Part shown: positions 37,213 to 46,900 of the stretch, in pieces
Numbering within the stretch: position 1 is the first letter of the stretch
How the letters are laid out: every line of letters starts with the position of its first letter
Assembly: GCF_000961095.1 (NCBI RefSeq)
Contig: NZ_CP011058.1
Coordinates: 4,914,001 to 4,978,000 of the forward strand
From: Paenibacillus beijingensis
GTDB taxonomy: Bacteria > Bacillota > Bacilli > Paenibacillales > Paenibacillaceae
DNA length: 64,000 nt
Direction: 5' to 3'
The notes under the pieces: generated by a model
Databases searched by the model: none
Seen by the model: only the letters and a program-made list of their open reading frames with translations
What the model was told of the DNA's origin: nothing
Made by a program: the position numbers and the translations under genes

Positions 37213-38311
37213 ATATTCATTTATTGATACGCCTGCGCTTTTAATTGATGAAAAAATAATGTTGGAAAATTTAAGGTTTATGCAAGAAAAAGCGAATCAA
37301 TACAATGTGAATCTGCGTCCTCATACAAAAACCCATAGAATGCCGGAACTGGCTAAACTTCAATTAAAGTTAGGCGCCTCCGGAATCACAGTTGCCAAAG
37401 TAGGAGAGGCGGAAGTGATGGCTGAAAATGGTATCAAAGATATATTTATAGCAAATGAAATCGTCGGTATTTCGAAATTAGAGAGAATCAAAGATTTAAA
37501 TAGGGAAATAAAGATAAGAATCGGAGTAGACAGCGAATATCAAATCGATCAGTTAGAAACCGTATTTAAAGACGAAGAAAAACCGATCGAAGTGCTGATT
37601 GAAATTGAGGTTGGTGAAAACAGATCCGGGGTCATTACGGACGACCAGATTATTCATCTTAGCAAGTATATTCAGACAAAAAATAAAGTCGTGCTCAAAG
37701 GTGTTTTTTCACATGAAGGACATACGTATAAAGCGAAAAATGTTGAAGAATGTATACATCTTTCATTAGAAAGTCAAGAAAGGACTCTGCGAGCTGGACA
37801 AATCGTTCGGGATTTAGGAATAGATATCGATACAATCAGCATAGGCGCCACTCCTGCGTTGATGCATTCGAAAATACTGGAAGGAATTACGGAAATCAGA
37901 ACGGGAACCTATATTTTTATGGATGTTGGACAAGGAAGCGCAATTCAAGATTATAGCAGATGTGCGGCTACTGTATTGGCTACGGTTATAAGTAAACCAA
38001 CGGAGGAAAGAGTTGTTTTGGATGCTGGCGCAAAAGCGTTAACCTCTCAAAATCGAACGGAAGGAATATGTTCCACTCATGGATTCGGACTCATAAAAGG
38101 ATCAGATAACGTTAGATTAAGCGGTGTATTTGATGAGCATGGCTTGATTTATGATAAGGGATTCAGAAGGATGATTGAAATTGGAGATAAAGTAGAAGTG
38201 ATTCCAAATCATATCTGTCCAACCTGTAATTTATATGAAAAAGCGTATCTGGTATCAAACGGAACCATATTAGAGGAAATACCCGTATTAGGGAGAGGGA
38301 AATCGCAATAA
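37199..38311 (+). CDS. D-threonine aldolase / D-serine dehydratase (DSD1)-like PLP enzyme
   Basis: A 370-residue fold-type III PLP enzyme with an alanine-racemase-type N-terminal barrel and a DSD1-type C-terminal domain. TPALLIDE opens the barrel, Lys44 in RPHTKTH is the PLP lysine, and the C-terminal PNHICPTCNLYEKAYLV-type segment carries the His and Cys that bind the metal needed by these enzymes. It acts on a D-beta-hydroxy amino acid, by aldol cleavage or dehydration. The gene overlaps the hydrolase upstream. ATG 37199 is preceded by AAAAGGAG. It links the operon to D-amino acid metabolism. Confidence 0.88.
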   Translation: MIKSEYSFIDTPALLIDEKIMLENLRFMQEKANQYNVNLRPHTKTHRMPELAKLQLKLGASGITVAKVGEAEVMAENGIKDIFIANEIVGISKLERIKDLNREIKIRIGVDSEYQIDQLETVFKDEEKPIEVLIEIEVGENRSGVITDDQIIHLSKYIQTKNKVVLKGVFSHEGHTYKAKNVEECIHLSLESQERTLRAGQIVRDLGIDIDTISIGATPALMHSKILEGITEIRTGTYIFMDVGQGSAIQDYSRCAATVLATVISKPTEERVVLDAGAKALTSQNRTEGICSTHGFGLIKGSDNVRLSGVFDEHGLIYDKGFRRMIEIGDKVEVIPNHICPTCNLYEKAYLVSNGTILEEIPVLGRGKSQ

Positions 38312-38347
38312 ACATGTCTATTCCAACGAAAATCGGGAGGATCATGA

Positions 38348-39565
38348 ATGTCAAAGGGAAAAGAAACGAGTAACGTCAAATTGTTGACGGCGGATCGCTT
38401 AATAACTGGCGACGGGGAGAGTGTGATTCACGGAGCGGCTATATGCCTTGATGAGCAAGGTGAAATCGTTGAGGCGGGAACAGAAGAGGAACTATTGCAA
38501 CGCTATCCCGAAGCTTCGATTACTCGTTACGAAGGCAGTACCATTCTGCCCGGTTTGATCGATCTGCACCTTCATATCGGATATTACTGGGACCAACCTG
38601 ATTTCTTAAAGTATAACGATGGGCTCATTGCCCTGATGGCAGCGGCTAATTTGAAAGAGGCGCTTTCTCATGGCGTGACAACCATTCGTGATGCGAATGA
38701 CCCGGGTGGACTGTGCGAAACAATGAAACATGCCCAAAGAAAAAAGTTTATCGTAGCTCCGCGAATCTATCACGTGAACAAGGGAATTATTATGACGGGG
38801 GGGCATGCTTGGCAATTAGAGGCGGCAATGCGGGAGGCGAACGGTCCATGGGAGGTACGTACTGCCGTACGTGAACAGGTGAAGGCCGGAGCGGATTGGA
38901 TTAAAATCTTAACCAGTCATCGAACCCCGACACCGGAGTTTACTCAGGAAGAACTGGATGCGGCTGTGGATGAAGCCCGTCGCTTAGGAAGGAAGTCCTG
39001 TGTTCACGCATCCTTGCCGTTGTCTATCGACATGGCCATTAAAGCCGGATTTGACACGATAGAACACGGAACGTTTATGTCAGTAGAACAAGCGAAAAAA
39101 ATGGCGGATAAAGGCATCGTTTGGGTACCTACTTTGATTACTTTCTTTCAAATCGCAGAACACTATCGACGATTTATTGTGAACACGGAGAAGGATATCG
39201 AGTGGGATGGGGATTTCTATATAGCGTCCGAAAAGGCGTATCGGGAAAACTTCGCCCACCTGTTGGAGACAGGTGTAAAGGTTGCAACCGGTACGGACAT
39301 CGTTTTGCCAGGATACCCGCTCGCTCCTGTGGCTGATGAGATTGCGCTAATGGTTGAACTGGGCATGAACCCGATTCAAGCTATTCAAGCGGCAACGCAG
39401 ACAGCTGCGGAGGTTCTGGATCAAGGTCATCGGATTGGTTTGCTTGAAACGGGCTATCTTGCTGATATTTTGGTGGTAAAAGGCGACCCGTTGATTGATA
39501 TTAAAGCCCTTCAAGAAGTGCAGGAAGTATTTATGGAGGGCAAATCCGTGTTTGCAAGAGAATAA
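38348..39565 (+). CDS. Amidohydrolase family protein (imidazolonepropionase / prolidase-like)
   Basis: A 405-residue metal-dependent amidohydrolase. The composite beta-sandwich plus TIM barrel is shown by the N-terminal LLTADRLITGDGE, metal-binding LHLHIG (HxH), the later His residues in SCVHASLPL and TIEHGTFM, and the barrel-end Asp in VATGTDIVLPG. Relatives are the Zn-dependent arginine carboxypeptidases/prolidases and imidazolonepropionases. A role in splitting an unusual dipeptide or cyclic amide fits the operon. ATG 38348 follows GGGAGG. Confidence 0.87.
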   Translation: MSKGKETSNVKLLTADRLITGDGESVIHGAAICLDEQGEIVEAGTEEELLQRYPEASITRYEGSTILPGLIDLHLHIGYYWDQPDFLKYNDGLIALMAAANLKEALSHGVTTIRDANDPGGLCETMKHAQRKKFIVAPRIYHVNKGIIMTGGHAWQLEAAMREANGPWEVRTAVREQVKAGADWIKILTSHRTPTPEFTQEELDAAVDEARRLGRKSCVHASLPLSIDMAIKAGFDTIEHGTFMSVEQAKKMADKGIVWVPTLITFFQIAEHYRRFIVNTEKDIEWDGDFYIASEKAYRENFAHLLETGVKVATGTDIVLPGYPLAPVADEIALMVELGMNPIQAIQAATQTAAEVLDQGHRIGLLETGYLADILVVKGDPLIDIKALQEVQEVFMEGKSVFARE

Positions 39566-39596
39566 TCGATTGATGTTTCATGGGGAGATTGACGAT

Positions 39597-41396
39597 ATGA
39601 AAAAGCTTCCGACGAGAACGGAGATTCAATTAGAGGATACATGGAGATTAGAGGATATTTTTTCTACTGACGAAGAGTGGGAAAATGAATACGAAGCGGT
39701 TAAAGAATTCATACCGGAAGTAACGGAGTTTAAAGGAAAACTTGCTGATGGGGCCGAACTCCTTGCTCGTGCTTTACAAAGACAGGATCAATTATTAGTG
39801 CGTCTTGGAAAGCTCTATACCTATGCGCAAATGCGCAATTTTCAAGATACGGCAAATGCATTTTATCAAGGGTTATATGATCGTATCAAAAGTCTCTATT
39901 CTCAAGCAGAAAGCACCCTTTCCTATATTGTACCGGAAATCCTTTCTATTGATGAAGAACGCATTAAAGGGTATTTAAAAGAAAGTAAAGAGCTTTCTTT
40001 ATATAAGCATGCGCTTGAAGAAATGAATTTGCAAAGACCCCATGTACTTTCGGCAGAGCAGGAAGCCTTATTGGCTCAAGCTTCCGAAGTATTTGACGCT
40101 TCAAGTCATACATTTGGAATGATCAACAATGCCGACCTGGAATTTCCATCGATTAAAGATGAAGATGGGAAGGAGGTAGAAGTTACGCATGGCCGCTATA
40201 AAAGCTTTCTTGAAAGCGAAGATCGAAGAGTTCGTCATGAGGTCTTTAAAGCTGTTTATGATACATACGGCAAGTTTCGCAATACCTTTGCGAGTACATT
40301 GGCTGGAAACGTCAAAAAAAATAATTTTCATGCACAGGTTCGAAACTATCAATCAGCTCGCCATGCAGCGTTAGCCGCAAATCATATCCCGGAAAGTGTC
40401 TATGTCAACCTTGTCGAAACGATTCAGAAATACTTGCCATTATTACACAGGTATGTAAAGCTGCGCAAAAAGGTGCTGGGTGTAAACGAACTCCATGTCT
40501 ATGATTTATATGCGCCGTTAATGAAAAATATAAAAATGAAGATTGGCTATCATGAAGCAAAGGATTTCATTATAAAGGGGCTCGCTCCTCTTGGTGAGGA
40601 ATATAATCAAGTATTAAATGAAGGGTTTGCCAACCGTTGGGTAGATGTACATGAAAATAAAGGGAAAAGAAGCGGCGCTTTCTCATTGGGAGCGTATGGA
40701 ACAAATCCATACGTATTAATGAATTGGCAGGATAATTTGAAAAGCCTTTTTACTTTAGCACATGAATTCGGACATTCTGTGCATAGCTACTACACTAGTA
40801 AAACACAACCATTCCGTTATGGAGATTACTCGACCTTTGTTGCGGAGGTTGCCTCTACATGTAATGAATCGCTTTTAAATGATTATTTATTAAAAACGAT
40901 TCAGGATGAGCAGATCAGATTGTATTTATTAAATCATTTCTTAGACGCATTTCAAAAAACAGTATTCCGTCAAACGATGTTTGCTGAATTCGAGCATTTC
41001 ATCCATATAAAGTCTCAAAATCATGAAGCGTTAACAGCAGATTTATTTACGAAAGAATACGATGCCTTAAATAAAAAGTATTTCGGTGCAGAAGACATTG
41101 TTGTTGATGAAGAAATCGGATTAGAATGGGCGCGTATCCCACACTTTTACATGAACTATTATGTGTACCAATATGCAACAGGCTTTAGTGCGGCAACGGC
41201 CTTAAGCAAACAAATTTTAGAAGAGGGAGCGCCGGCTGTAGAAAGATATATCGAATTTTTGAAATCAGGAAACTCCGATTATCCGATTGAAGTGTTGAAG
41301 AAAGCTGGGGTAGATATGACAACTGCAAAACCTATCGAAGAAGCATGTAAAGTTTTTGAGGAAAAGTTGGCTGAAATGGAAAGCTTACTATCGTAA
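39597..41396 (+). CDS. pepF: Oligoendopeptidase F
   Basis: A 599-residue M3B zinc endopeptidase acting on oligopeptides of about 7-17 residues in the cytosol. The HEFGH zinc motif is at His389 to His393 (AHEFGHSVHSYY), followed by the third ligand Glu in TFVAEVASTCNE. The N-terminal helical M3-type domain and full length fit PepF. The true start is ATG 39597 with GGGGAG upstream. The longer frame runs into the amidohydrolase gene. It continues the operon of peptide-degrading enzymes. Confidence 0.94.
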   Translation: MKKLPTRTEIQLEDTWRLEDIFSTDEEWENEYEAVKEFIPEVTEFKGKLADGAELLARALQRQDQLLVRLGKLYTYAQMRNFQDTANAFYQGLYDRIKSLYSQAESTLSYIVPEILSIDEERIKGYLKESKELSLYKHALEEMNLQRPHVLSAEQEALLAQASEVFDASSHTFGMINNADLEFPSIKDEDGKEVEVTHGRYKSFLESEDRRVRHEVFKAVYDTYGKFRNTFASTLAGNVKKNNFHAQVRNYQSARHAALAANHIPESVYVNLVETIQKYLPLLHRYVKLRKKVLGVNELHVYDLYAPLMKNIKMKIGYHEAKDFIIKGLAPLGEEYNQVLNEGFANRWVDVHENKGKRSGAFSLGAYGTNPYVLMNWQDNLKSLFTLAHEFGHSVHSYYTSKTQPFRYGDYSTFVAEVASTCNESLLNDYLLKTIQDEQIRLYLLNHFLDAFQKTVFRQTMFAEFEHFIHIKSQNHEALTADLFTKEYDALNKKYFGAEDIVVDEEIGLEWARIPHFYMNYYVYQYATGFSAATALSKQILEEGAPAVERYIEFLKSGNSDYPIEVLKKAGVDMTTAKPIEEACKVFEEKLAEMESLLS

Positions 41397-41438
41397 TGAA
41401 ACAACATGTCATAAACGAATAGCAAAAAGGAGAAAAAA

Positions 41439-42512
41439 ATGAATCAACAGACCTTGCAGATGTTCAAAACACTGACAGAGCTTCCCGGTACTTCAGGAAA
41501 TGAGCATTTGATACGTCAATATATGCGAGAGAAACTCGGCTTATATGCGGACGCGATCGTTCAAGATCGTCTGGGAAGCATATTCGGAGTTAGAAATGGT
41601 CCGGAAAAGGGTCCAACGATTATGGTTGCAGGACATATGGATGAAGTAGGGTTCATGGTGACTTCGATTACTGAAAATGGAATGATCCGCTTTCAAACGC
41701 TTGGCGGCTGGTGGAACCAAGTGTTATTAGCTCAGCGGGTACAAATTATTACGGACAAGGGGCCTATTATAGGGGTGATTGGGTCTATTCCGCCTCATTT
41801 ATTAGATGAAGTAAAGAGAAGCAAACCGATGGAAATAAAAGAGATGTTAATCGATGTAGGTGCCGACAACAAAGAAGAGGTTCAACAAATGGGAATTAAG
41901 CCAGGTCAACAAATTACCCCCATCTGCCCATTTACACCTATGGCGAATCCGAAAAAAATTTTAGCGAAAGCGTGGGACAATCGCTATGGATGCGGTTTAG
42001 CGATTGAATTGCTTGAAAGTGTTAAAGATGAAACGCTTCCCAATATTCTTTATTCAGGTGCAACAGTCCAGGAAGAGGTAGGGTTTAGAGGAGCACAAAC
42101 GGCAGCAAACATGATTAAACCAGATCTCTTTTTTGCATTAGATGCAAGTCCCGCCAATGATATGGCCGGTGATAAAAACGAATTTGGCCAATTAGGAAAA
42201 GGTGTTCTGCTAAGAATATTGGATCGTACTATGGTAACGCATAGAGGGATGAGGGAATTTGTGTTGGACACAGCGGAACAAAATGATATCCCTTATCAAT
42301 ATTTTGTTTCTCCAGGCGGGACAGATGCAGGAAGCGTTCATCTTTCGAATGAAGGAGTTCCAAGTGCTGTTATCGGAATTTGTTCTCGTTATATTCATAC
42401 CCACGCATCGATTATTCATGTGGATGACTATGCAGCCGCAAAGGAATTATTAATTCAATTGGTGAAATCGTGCGATCAATCGACTGTAAATACCATTTGC
42501 GAAAATGGTTGA
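41439..42512 (+). CDS. M42 family metallopeptidase (glutamyl/deblocking aminopeptidase)
   Basis: A 357-residue cytosolic aminopeptidase of the M42 family, which forms large dodecameric shells. Metal-site segments are [12 protein letters not shown] (His, Asp), WDNRYGCG (bridging Asp), the catalytic QEEVGFRGA (Glu pair), ALDAS and YIHTHASI. It would take up oligopeptide fragments from PepF. ATG 41439 has AAAAGGAG upstream. Confidence 0.92.
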   Translation: MNQQTLQMFKTLTELPGTSGNEHLIRQYMREKLGLYADAIVQDRLGSIFGVRNGPEKGPTIMVAGHMDEVGFMVTSITENGMIRFQTLGGWWNQVLLAQRVQIITDKGPIIGVIGSIPPHLLDEVKRSKPMEIKEMLIDVGADNKEEVQQMGIKPGQQITPICPFTPMANPKKILAKAWDNRYGCGLAIELLESVKDETLPNILYSGATVQEEVGFRGAQTAANMIKPDLFFALDASPANDMAGDKNEFGQLGKGVLLRILDRTMVTHRGMREFVLDTAEQNDIPYQYFVSPGGTDAGSVHLSNEGVPSAVIGICSRYIHTHASIIHVDDYAAAKELLIQLVKSCDQSTVNTICENG

Positions 42513-42552
42513 ATTTCTAAGATGTCGATTGGAGAGGAAGGAATGAAAAACG

Positions 42553-44021
42553 ATGAGAATTGCAATTGGGCAATTGGCTCATGAAACGAACACTTTTTCA
42601 AATCAGATTACAACGAAAGAAATGTTTGAAAGTTTCGAATGGGATCATGGGCAACAGATTTTGGAAAGAAATTCTGGGGTTAGGACTTACTTAGGCGGAA
42701 TGATCGATCAATGTTTGCATTCGAAAATAGAGCTGGTCCCATCATTTTCTACTGCTGCATATCCATCGGGCATCATAACTAGAGAGACTTATGAGATGAT
42801 AAAGGATGAACTACTATCTAACATCAAAGCAGCCGGACAGTTAGATGGAATTTGTCTGGTTCTTCATGGAGCGGGAGTTGCTGAAGGAATAGATGATTTA
42901 GAAGGAGAGTTTTTGAAGGAATTACGAAAGGTCGTTGGCTATGATATACCTATCGTCTGCACGCTGGATTTACATGCTACCATGACGGATCAAATGATCC
43001 AAGAAGCAGATGCGCTTCTTGGATGCAATTTGTATCCGCATACGGACATGTATGACCGCGGAGTCGAAGCGATTCAACTGCTTGAGAAGATTCTGAATGG
43101 CGAAGTTACGCCTGTCATGCACCTAACCAAACTGCCTCTATTGATATCCCCGGCGACCACCGATCAGTCTCCGGCAAAAGAGATTAATGAGTATTGTTGG
43201 GAGTGGGAGAAAGAAGTCGATATCCTTGATTGCACGTTTTTCCATGGATTTCCCGCTTCGGACGTTCCGGATTCCGGTGCTGCAATTCTAACCATTTCGA
43301 ATGATAACCTTTCGTTAGCGAAACAGGCAAGTGAAGATATCGCAACAAAGGTATGGCTGAATAAGGAAAGATTTGTTCCGGAAGCGCTGACACCTGAAGA
43401 GGGGATCAAGCTCGCGCTTTCCCATAAGGACTATCCTATTGTAATCAATGAAACTTCAGATAATCCAGGGGGGGAGCACCGGGTGATGGGACCTATTTAT
43501 TAAGGGCATTACTTAAAGAAAACGCTCCTCAGACATGCTTCGGCTTCATATGCGATGCTGAAGTAGCGGAATTGGCGCATCTGTCAGGGTCGGGTACTTA
43601 TATTGATGTAGAAATAGGCGGGAAAACAGATCCTTTGCATGGAAGTCCCCTTACGATTCGAGCTTATGTGAAGACCTTAACCGATGGCAGATTTATACTG
43701 TCTACGCCGATGGGACAAGGTTATCAGACGGATTTGGGTAAATCTGTCCGTTTAAAAGTAGGGAATGTTGATCTTATTGTCTGCTCTGCAAGGTCTCAAA
43801 CGTATGATGAACAAATTTTTGTCCTTCATGGGATTGATGTAACGAAGTATAAGATTGTGGCTTTAAAGTCTGCGCAGCATTTCCGCGCCGCTTTTCAACC
43901 GATTGCAAAAGAGATTATTACCGTAGATTCGCCAGGATTAACGACAGCAAAACTAGATACATTACCGTATAAAAGAATCATGAGGCCTATTTATCCATTA
44001 GACAGGATGGAGAGGAATTAG
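42553..44021 (+). pseudogene. M81 family (microcystinase C/MlrC-like) metallopeptidase, frameshifted
   Basis: Two frames together make one about 490-residue M81 protein. The N-terminal frame (42553-43503) has IGQLAHETNTFS, LVLHGAGV and the metal segments CTLDLHATMTD and NLYPHTD. It derails at a G7 tract (43468-43474) in DNPGGG. With one more G the reading continues as GGAPGDGTYLLRALL and joins the second frame (43572-44021), which has GSGTYIDVEIGGKTDP. So one base is missing. It is either a recent mutation or a sequencing undercall, because both halves are otherwise well preserved. M81 enzymes such as MlrC cleave linearised cyclic peptides with D-residues. It ends the operon begun at RidA. 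Confidence 0.85.
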
Positions 44022-44121
44022 AACTTCCTTTCGGTATCTGTGAAGAGCGTGCCTTCGCCGTAGAGGTTTGGTTTCAAAAATTAATTGACTGTAAGCAAAT
44101 AGATATAAGGAGCAACTCTCG

Positions 44122-44688
44122 ATGAAAGACGTTCGTTTCGGCAGAAAAACGGTCGGTGAATGGGAAGCGGAATACCCATTGCTGCAGGAGCTTATTTCAA
44201 CCCGGGAGGTAATGTGACTTAATTCCAAGCATGAAGCGTTCGAAAGCGGGATAAAACAAATTTCGTTAAATGAAACGGACATACGAGATGCTGAGGAGAG
44301 GTTGCGGCGATTCGCGCCGTACATTCGCAAAGCGTTTCCCGAAACCGAACGCTCAGGAGGAATCATTGAATCCCATGTCGTCCCGATCCCGTCCATGAAA
44401 CAAGCTTTGGAAGCGATGGCCGCTCAATCCATGGACGGACGTTTCCTCCTGAAATGCGACAGCCATCTCCCGATATCAGGCTCCATTAAAGCAAGAGGCG
44501 GTATCTATGAGGTTCTGAAACATGCGGAGGATTTATTGCTCCAGCATCAATTGCTAACGGTGAATGACGATTACTCGGTTCTGGATCGCGATAATTTCCG
44601 GAATTTCTTCGCCCGTTACTCCATCTCGGTAGGCTCGACCGGCAATTTGGGTCTGAGTATCGGAATCGAAACCAAGCGTAGGACGTAA
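44122..44688 (+). pseudogene. dsdA: dsdA remnant: nonsense codon and 3' truncation
   Basis: The start region (ATG 44122, [23 protein letters not shown]) matches dsdA at 56516-57877. A TGA at 44217-44219 replaces the TGG after the TREV codons. The frame then continues well conserved through [15 protein letters not shown] sequence with the PLP lysine to [15 protein letters not shown], where similarity stops after about 190 codons. The catalytic C-terminal half is absent. This is an intermediate stage of decay compared with the copy at 1513. The following 44689-44845 stretch shows no gene before the ATPase ribosome site. Confidence 0.9.
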
Positions 44689-44845
44689 ATGTTGGGATAT
44701 CATGAATTTGAATTCAATAAGTCCGCTCATTATCGGCTTCAGAGACAATATCTAGGGTATTGCTAAAGTGAATTTGATGCAATAGAGCTGATATTTGGAA
44801 TTTTAAGTTGTTCATGGAATTTTATTTCGTGACGGAGGGTTGAAA

Positions 44846-45700
44846 ATGAATCAACTGCATACAAAACAACTGGATATCTCTTATGCTGACAGAATGATTG
44901 TGAACAACTTGAACTTGTCCATTCCAATGGGGAAAATTACGGCACTTGTTGGCGCCAACGGATCCGGGAAATCAACGATATTGAAAACGATGGCCCGTAT
45001 TATGAAACCATCAGGCGGTGGCGTATTTCTTAACGGCAAGTCGATCCATAGCCAGTCAACGAAAGAAATTTCAAAGCAGCTTGCTATATTGCCGCAAAGC
45101 CCAACTGCCCCTGATGGGTTGACAGTGTCAGAGCTCGTTTCCTACGGACGGTTTCCGCACCAGAAAGGTTTCGGTTCTCTAAAGAAGGAAGACAAGGAGA
45201 TTGTCAACTGGGCGGTACAGGCAACGGGTTTGGAGACTTTCTCCAACAGGCCTATCGATCAGTTGTCCGGGGGACAACGGCAACGGGCATGGATTGCGAT
45301 GGCGCTGGCTCAGGAAACGGATATGTTGTTTCTCGATGAACCGACGACGTACCTCGACATGACCCATCAGTTAGAGGTACTGAAGTTGCTGCAACGATTG
45401 AATGCGGAACAAGGACGTACAATTGTAATGGTCGTACATGACCTGAATCACGCAACCCGATTTGCACAGCATATGGTAGCGATCAAACAAGGGGTCGTCG
45501 TCAGCGAAGGAACGCCGCAAGAGGTAATAACACACGACGTGCTGCGGAATGTATTCGGCATTGAAGCGGATGTCGTCTATTGTTCGAGGTCGGGAGTACC
45601 ACTTTGCTTGCCTTATGAGTTGGCCGGCATGCAATCCGAATCTGACAAAGTAACCGGACAAGTCAAACAGCATAGTCCCCTTGAAGAGACGTCGGCATAG
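44846..45700 (+). CDS. Siderophore ABC transporter ATP-binding protein (FecE/FhuC type)
   Basis: A 284-residue ATPase. Walker A is GANGSGKSTILK, the Q-loop LPQSP, the signature LSGGQRQRAWIAMAL and Walker B MLFLDEPTTYLD. The Tyr-Leu-Asp ending and D-loop are typical of iron-siderophore ATPases. It lies alone between pseudogenes. It is the only such ATPase in the window, so it is the likely motor for the permeases at 30596-32676. ATG 44846 is six bases after GACGGAGGG. An in-frame TTG at 44840 touches that site and is unlikely. Confidence 0.9.
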   Translation: MNQLHTKQLDISYADRMIVNNLNLSIPMGKITALVGANGSGKSTILKTMARIMKPSGGGVFLNGKSIHSQSTKEISKQLAILPQSPTAPDGLTVSELVSYGRFPHQKGFGSLKKEDKEIVNWAVQATGLETFSNRPIDQLSGGQRQRAWIAMALAQETDMLFLDEPTTYLDMTHQLEVLKLLQRLNAEQGRTIVMVVHDLNHATRFAQHMVAIKQGVVVSEGTPQEVITHDVLRNVFGIEADVVYCSRSGVPLCLPYELAGMQSESDKVTGQVKQHSPLEETSA

Positions 45701-45763
45701 AGGAAGAGGTTGGGGTGATGCAATTTGGCTCCTTATGAGAGATTTTTGCGACAGGAATTGGTG

Positions 45764-46065
45764 ATGGATGCAGACAGTCGCATCCGCGAGTTTGATTCCC
45801 CCGAGTTAATTTAGACAAGCTGCTTGTTCTGTGTGGTTCAGCAGGCAGAGGATCATCTACGGTAATGGGTGGCGTTATTGTCTCCTGTCTTGAATGGGGG
45901 AGAACAAATTAATGATATTATTGGAATAAATATGAAGTTAAAGACGGTTCGTTTTACAAAGTCTATCAAACTTCACTTCAACAAATGACGGATTTGAGAT
46001 TGGCTGCCTATATGGTCGGTTTGAAGCGTGTAGTTGAAGCGGTCAAATTGCGCGGATGGTTATAA
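45764..46065 (+). pseudogene. Glutamate dehydrogenase remnant
   Basis: The first part ([11 protein letters not shown], then a CGSAGRGSST block) matches residues around the NAD-domain entry of the glutamate dehydrogenase at 54669-55887. After a deletion of about 400 bp it resumes at GGVIVSCLEWG and reaches the C-terminus (LRLAAYMVGLKRVVEAV, then RGWL and stop). Stop codons and frame changes are present. It lies directly before the IclR gene, as a leftover of a duplicated glutamate dehydrogenase. Confidence 0.85.
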
Positions 46066-46080
46066 ATGGAGAGATGAAAA

Positions 46081-46815
46081 ATGGTTCAATCGATTGACCG
46101 CGTCATGCAAATCGTTCAGATCCTGTTGTCTGATGATAATCGTTCGGGCTGGTCTCTCTCCGATATCGCCATGTGGTTTGGAATACCGAGGAGCACGACA
46201 TATCGTTTGATCCGTTCGTTATTGAGAAACGATCTCGTGGCGCAAATTCCCGAAACCTAGCGTTACAAAGCCGGACCCAAATGGATGGAAATCGGACTCC
46301 GTCAGCTGGAGCAGATAGATCTGCGCGCCGTTGCGAGACCTGTCATGGAACGTTTTGCGAGTGAAGTAAAGGAAAGTGTTTATTTAAGTCTTCCCGGCAA
46401 CAATGACGCCTTCATGATCGACAGGGTCGAAAGTCCGGGGTCTGTTCGGGTGATCGACAATCTGGGCGAGCGGATCCCGCTATATATCGGAGCTCCGAAC
46501 AAGTCGATGCTGGCGAATATGGATCCGAAAGTAGCGGAAGCCATACTTGTCGAGTTGATCGAGGATAACGAGAAACGGCTCGAATTGTTCATTGAGCTTC
46601 ACGAGATCAGAAAGGCGCGATATTGTATCAGCTACGGGGAAAAGTCGGAAGGAACGGCTTCCGTGGCCTCCCCCATTATCGGGTTTGGTCAAAAAGTAAT
46701 CGGCGCGCTCAGTGTCGGGATCATCAGCTATCAGATTTCCGAAGACCGGCTCTCCTATTTGGCCAATCAAGTCATTCGGAATGCGGATGAGATTTCAAAG
46801 AAGTTGGGCGGATAA
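46081..46815 (+). pseudogene. IclR family transcriptional regulator with in-frame amber codon
   Basis: From ATG 46081 the frame gives an N-terminal winged helix-turn-helix (SIDRVMQIVQILLSDDN, LSDIAMWFGIPRSTTYRLIRSLL). At codon 60 it meets TAG (46258-46260), then continues in the same frame as RYKAGPKWMEIGLRQLEQ and the full IclR effector domain (to 46815, with LSVGIISYQISED). So a single base change splits a normal about 244-residue regulator between its DNA-binding and ligand domains. Translation could restart at ATG 46285, giving an effector domain without DNA binding. Its own role may have been control of the GGAAA-N15-GGAAA sites nearby (inference). Confidence 0.88.
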
Positions 46816-46846
46816 TGCAACCGATTGATGTGATTGGATTAATGAC

Positions 46847-46871
46847 GGAAATTTGTTCTGTAATACGGAAA
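46847..46871 (+). promoter_or_regulatory. GGAAA-N15-GGAAA element upstream of proline dehydrogenase
   Basis: GGAAA at 46847, 15 bases ending in TTCTGTAATAC, then GGAAA at 46867. It is 29 bp before the proline dehydrogenase start and directly after the IclR reading frame. It is the third of four such elements in the window. Confidence 0.55.
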
Positions 46872-46900
46872 ATAGTTTTAAATAACAGGAGGCGATCCGA

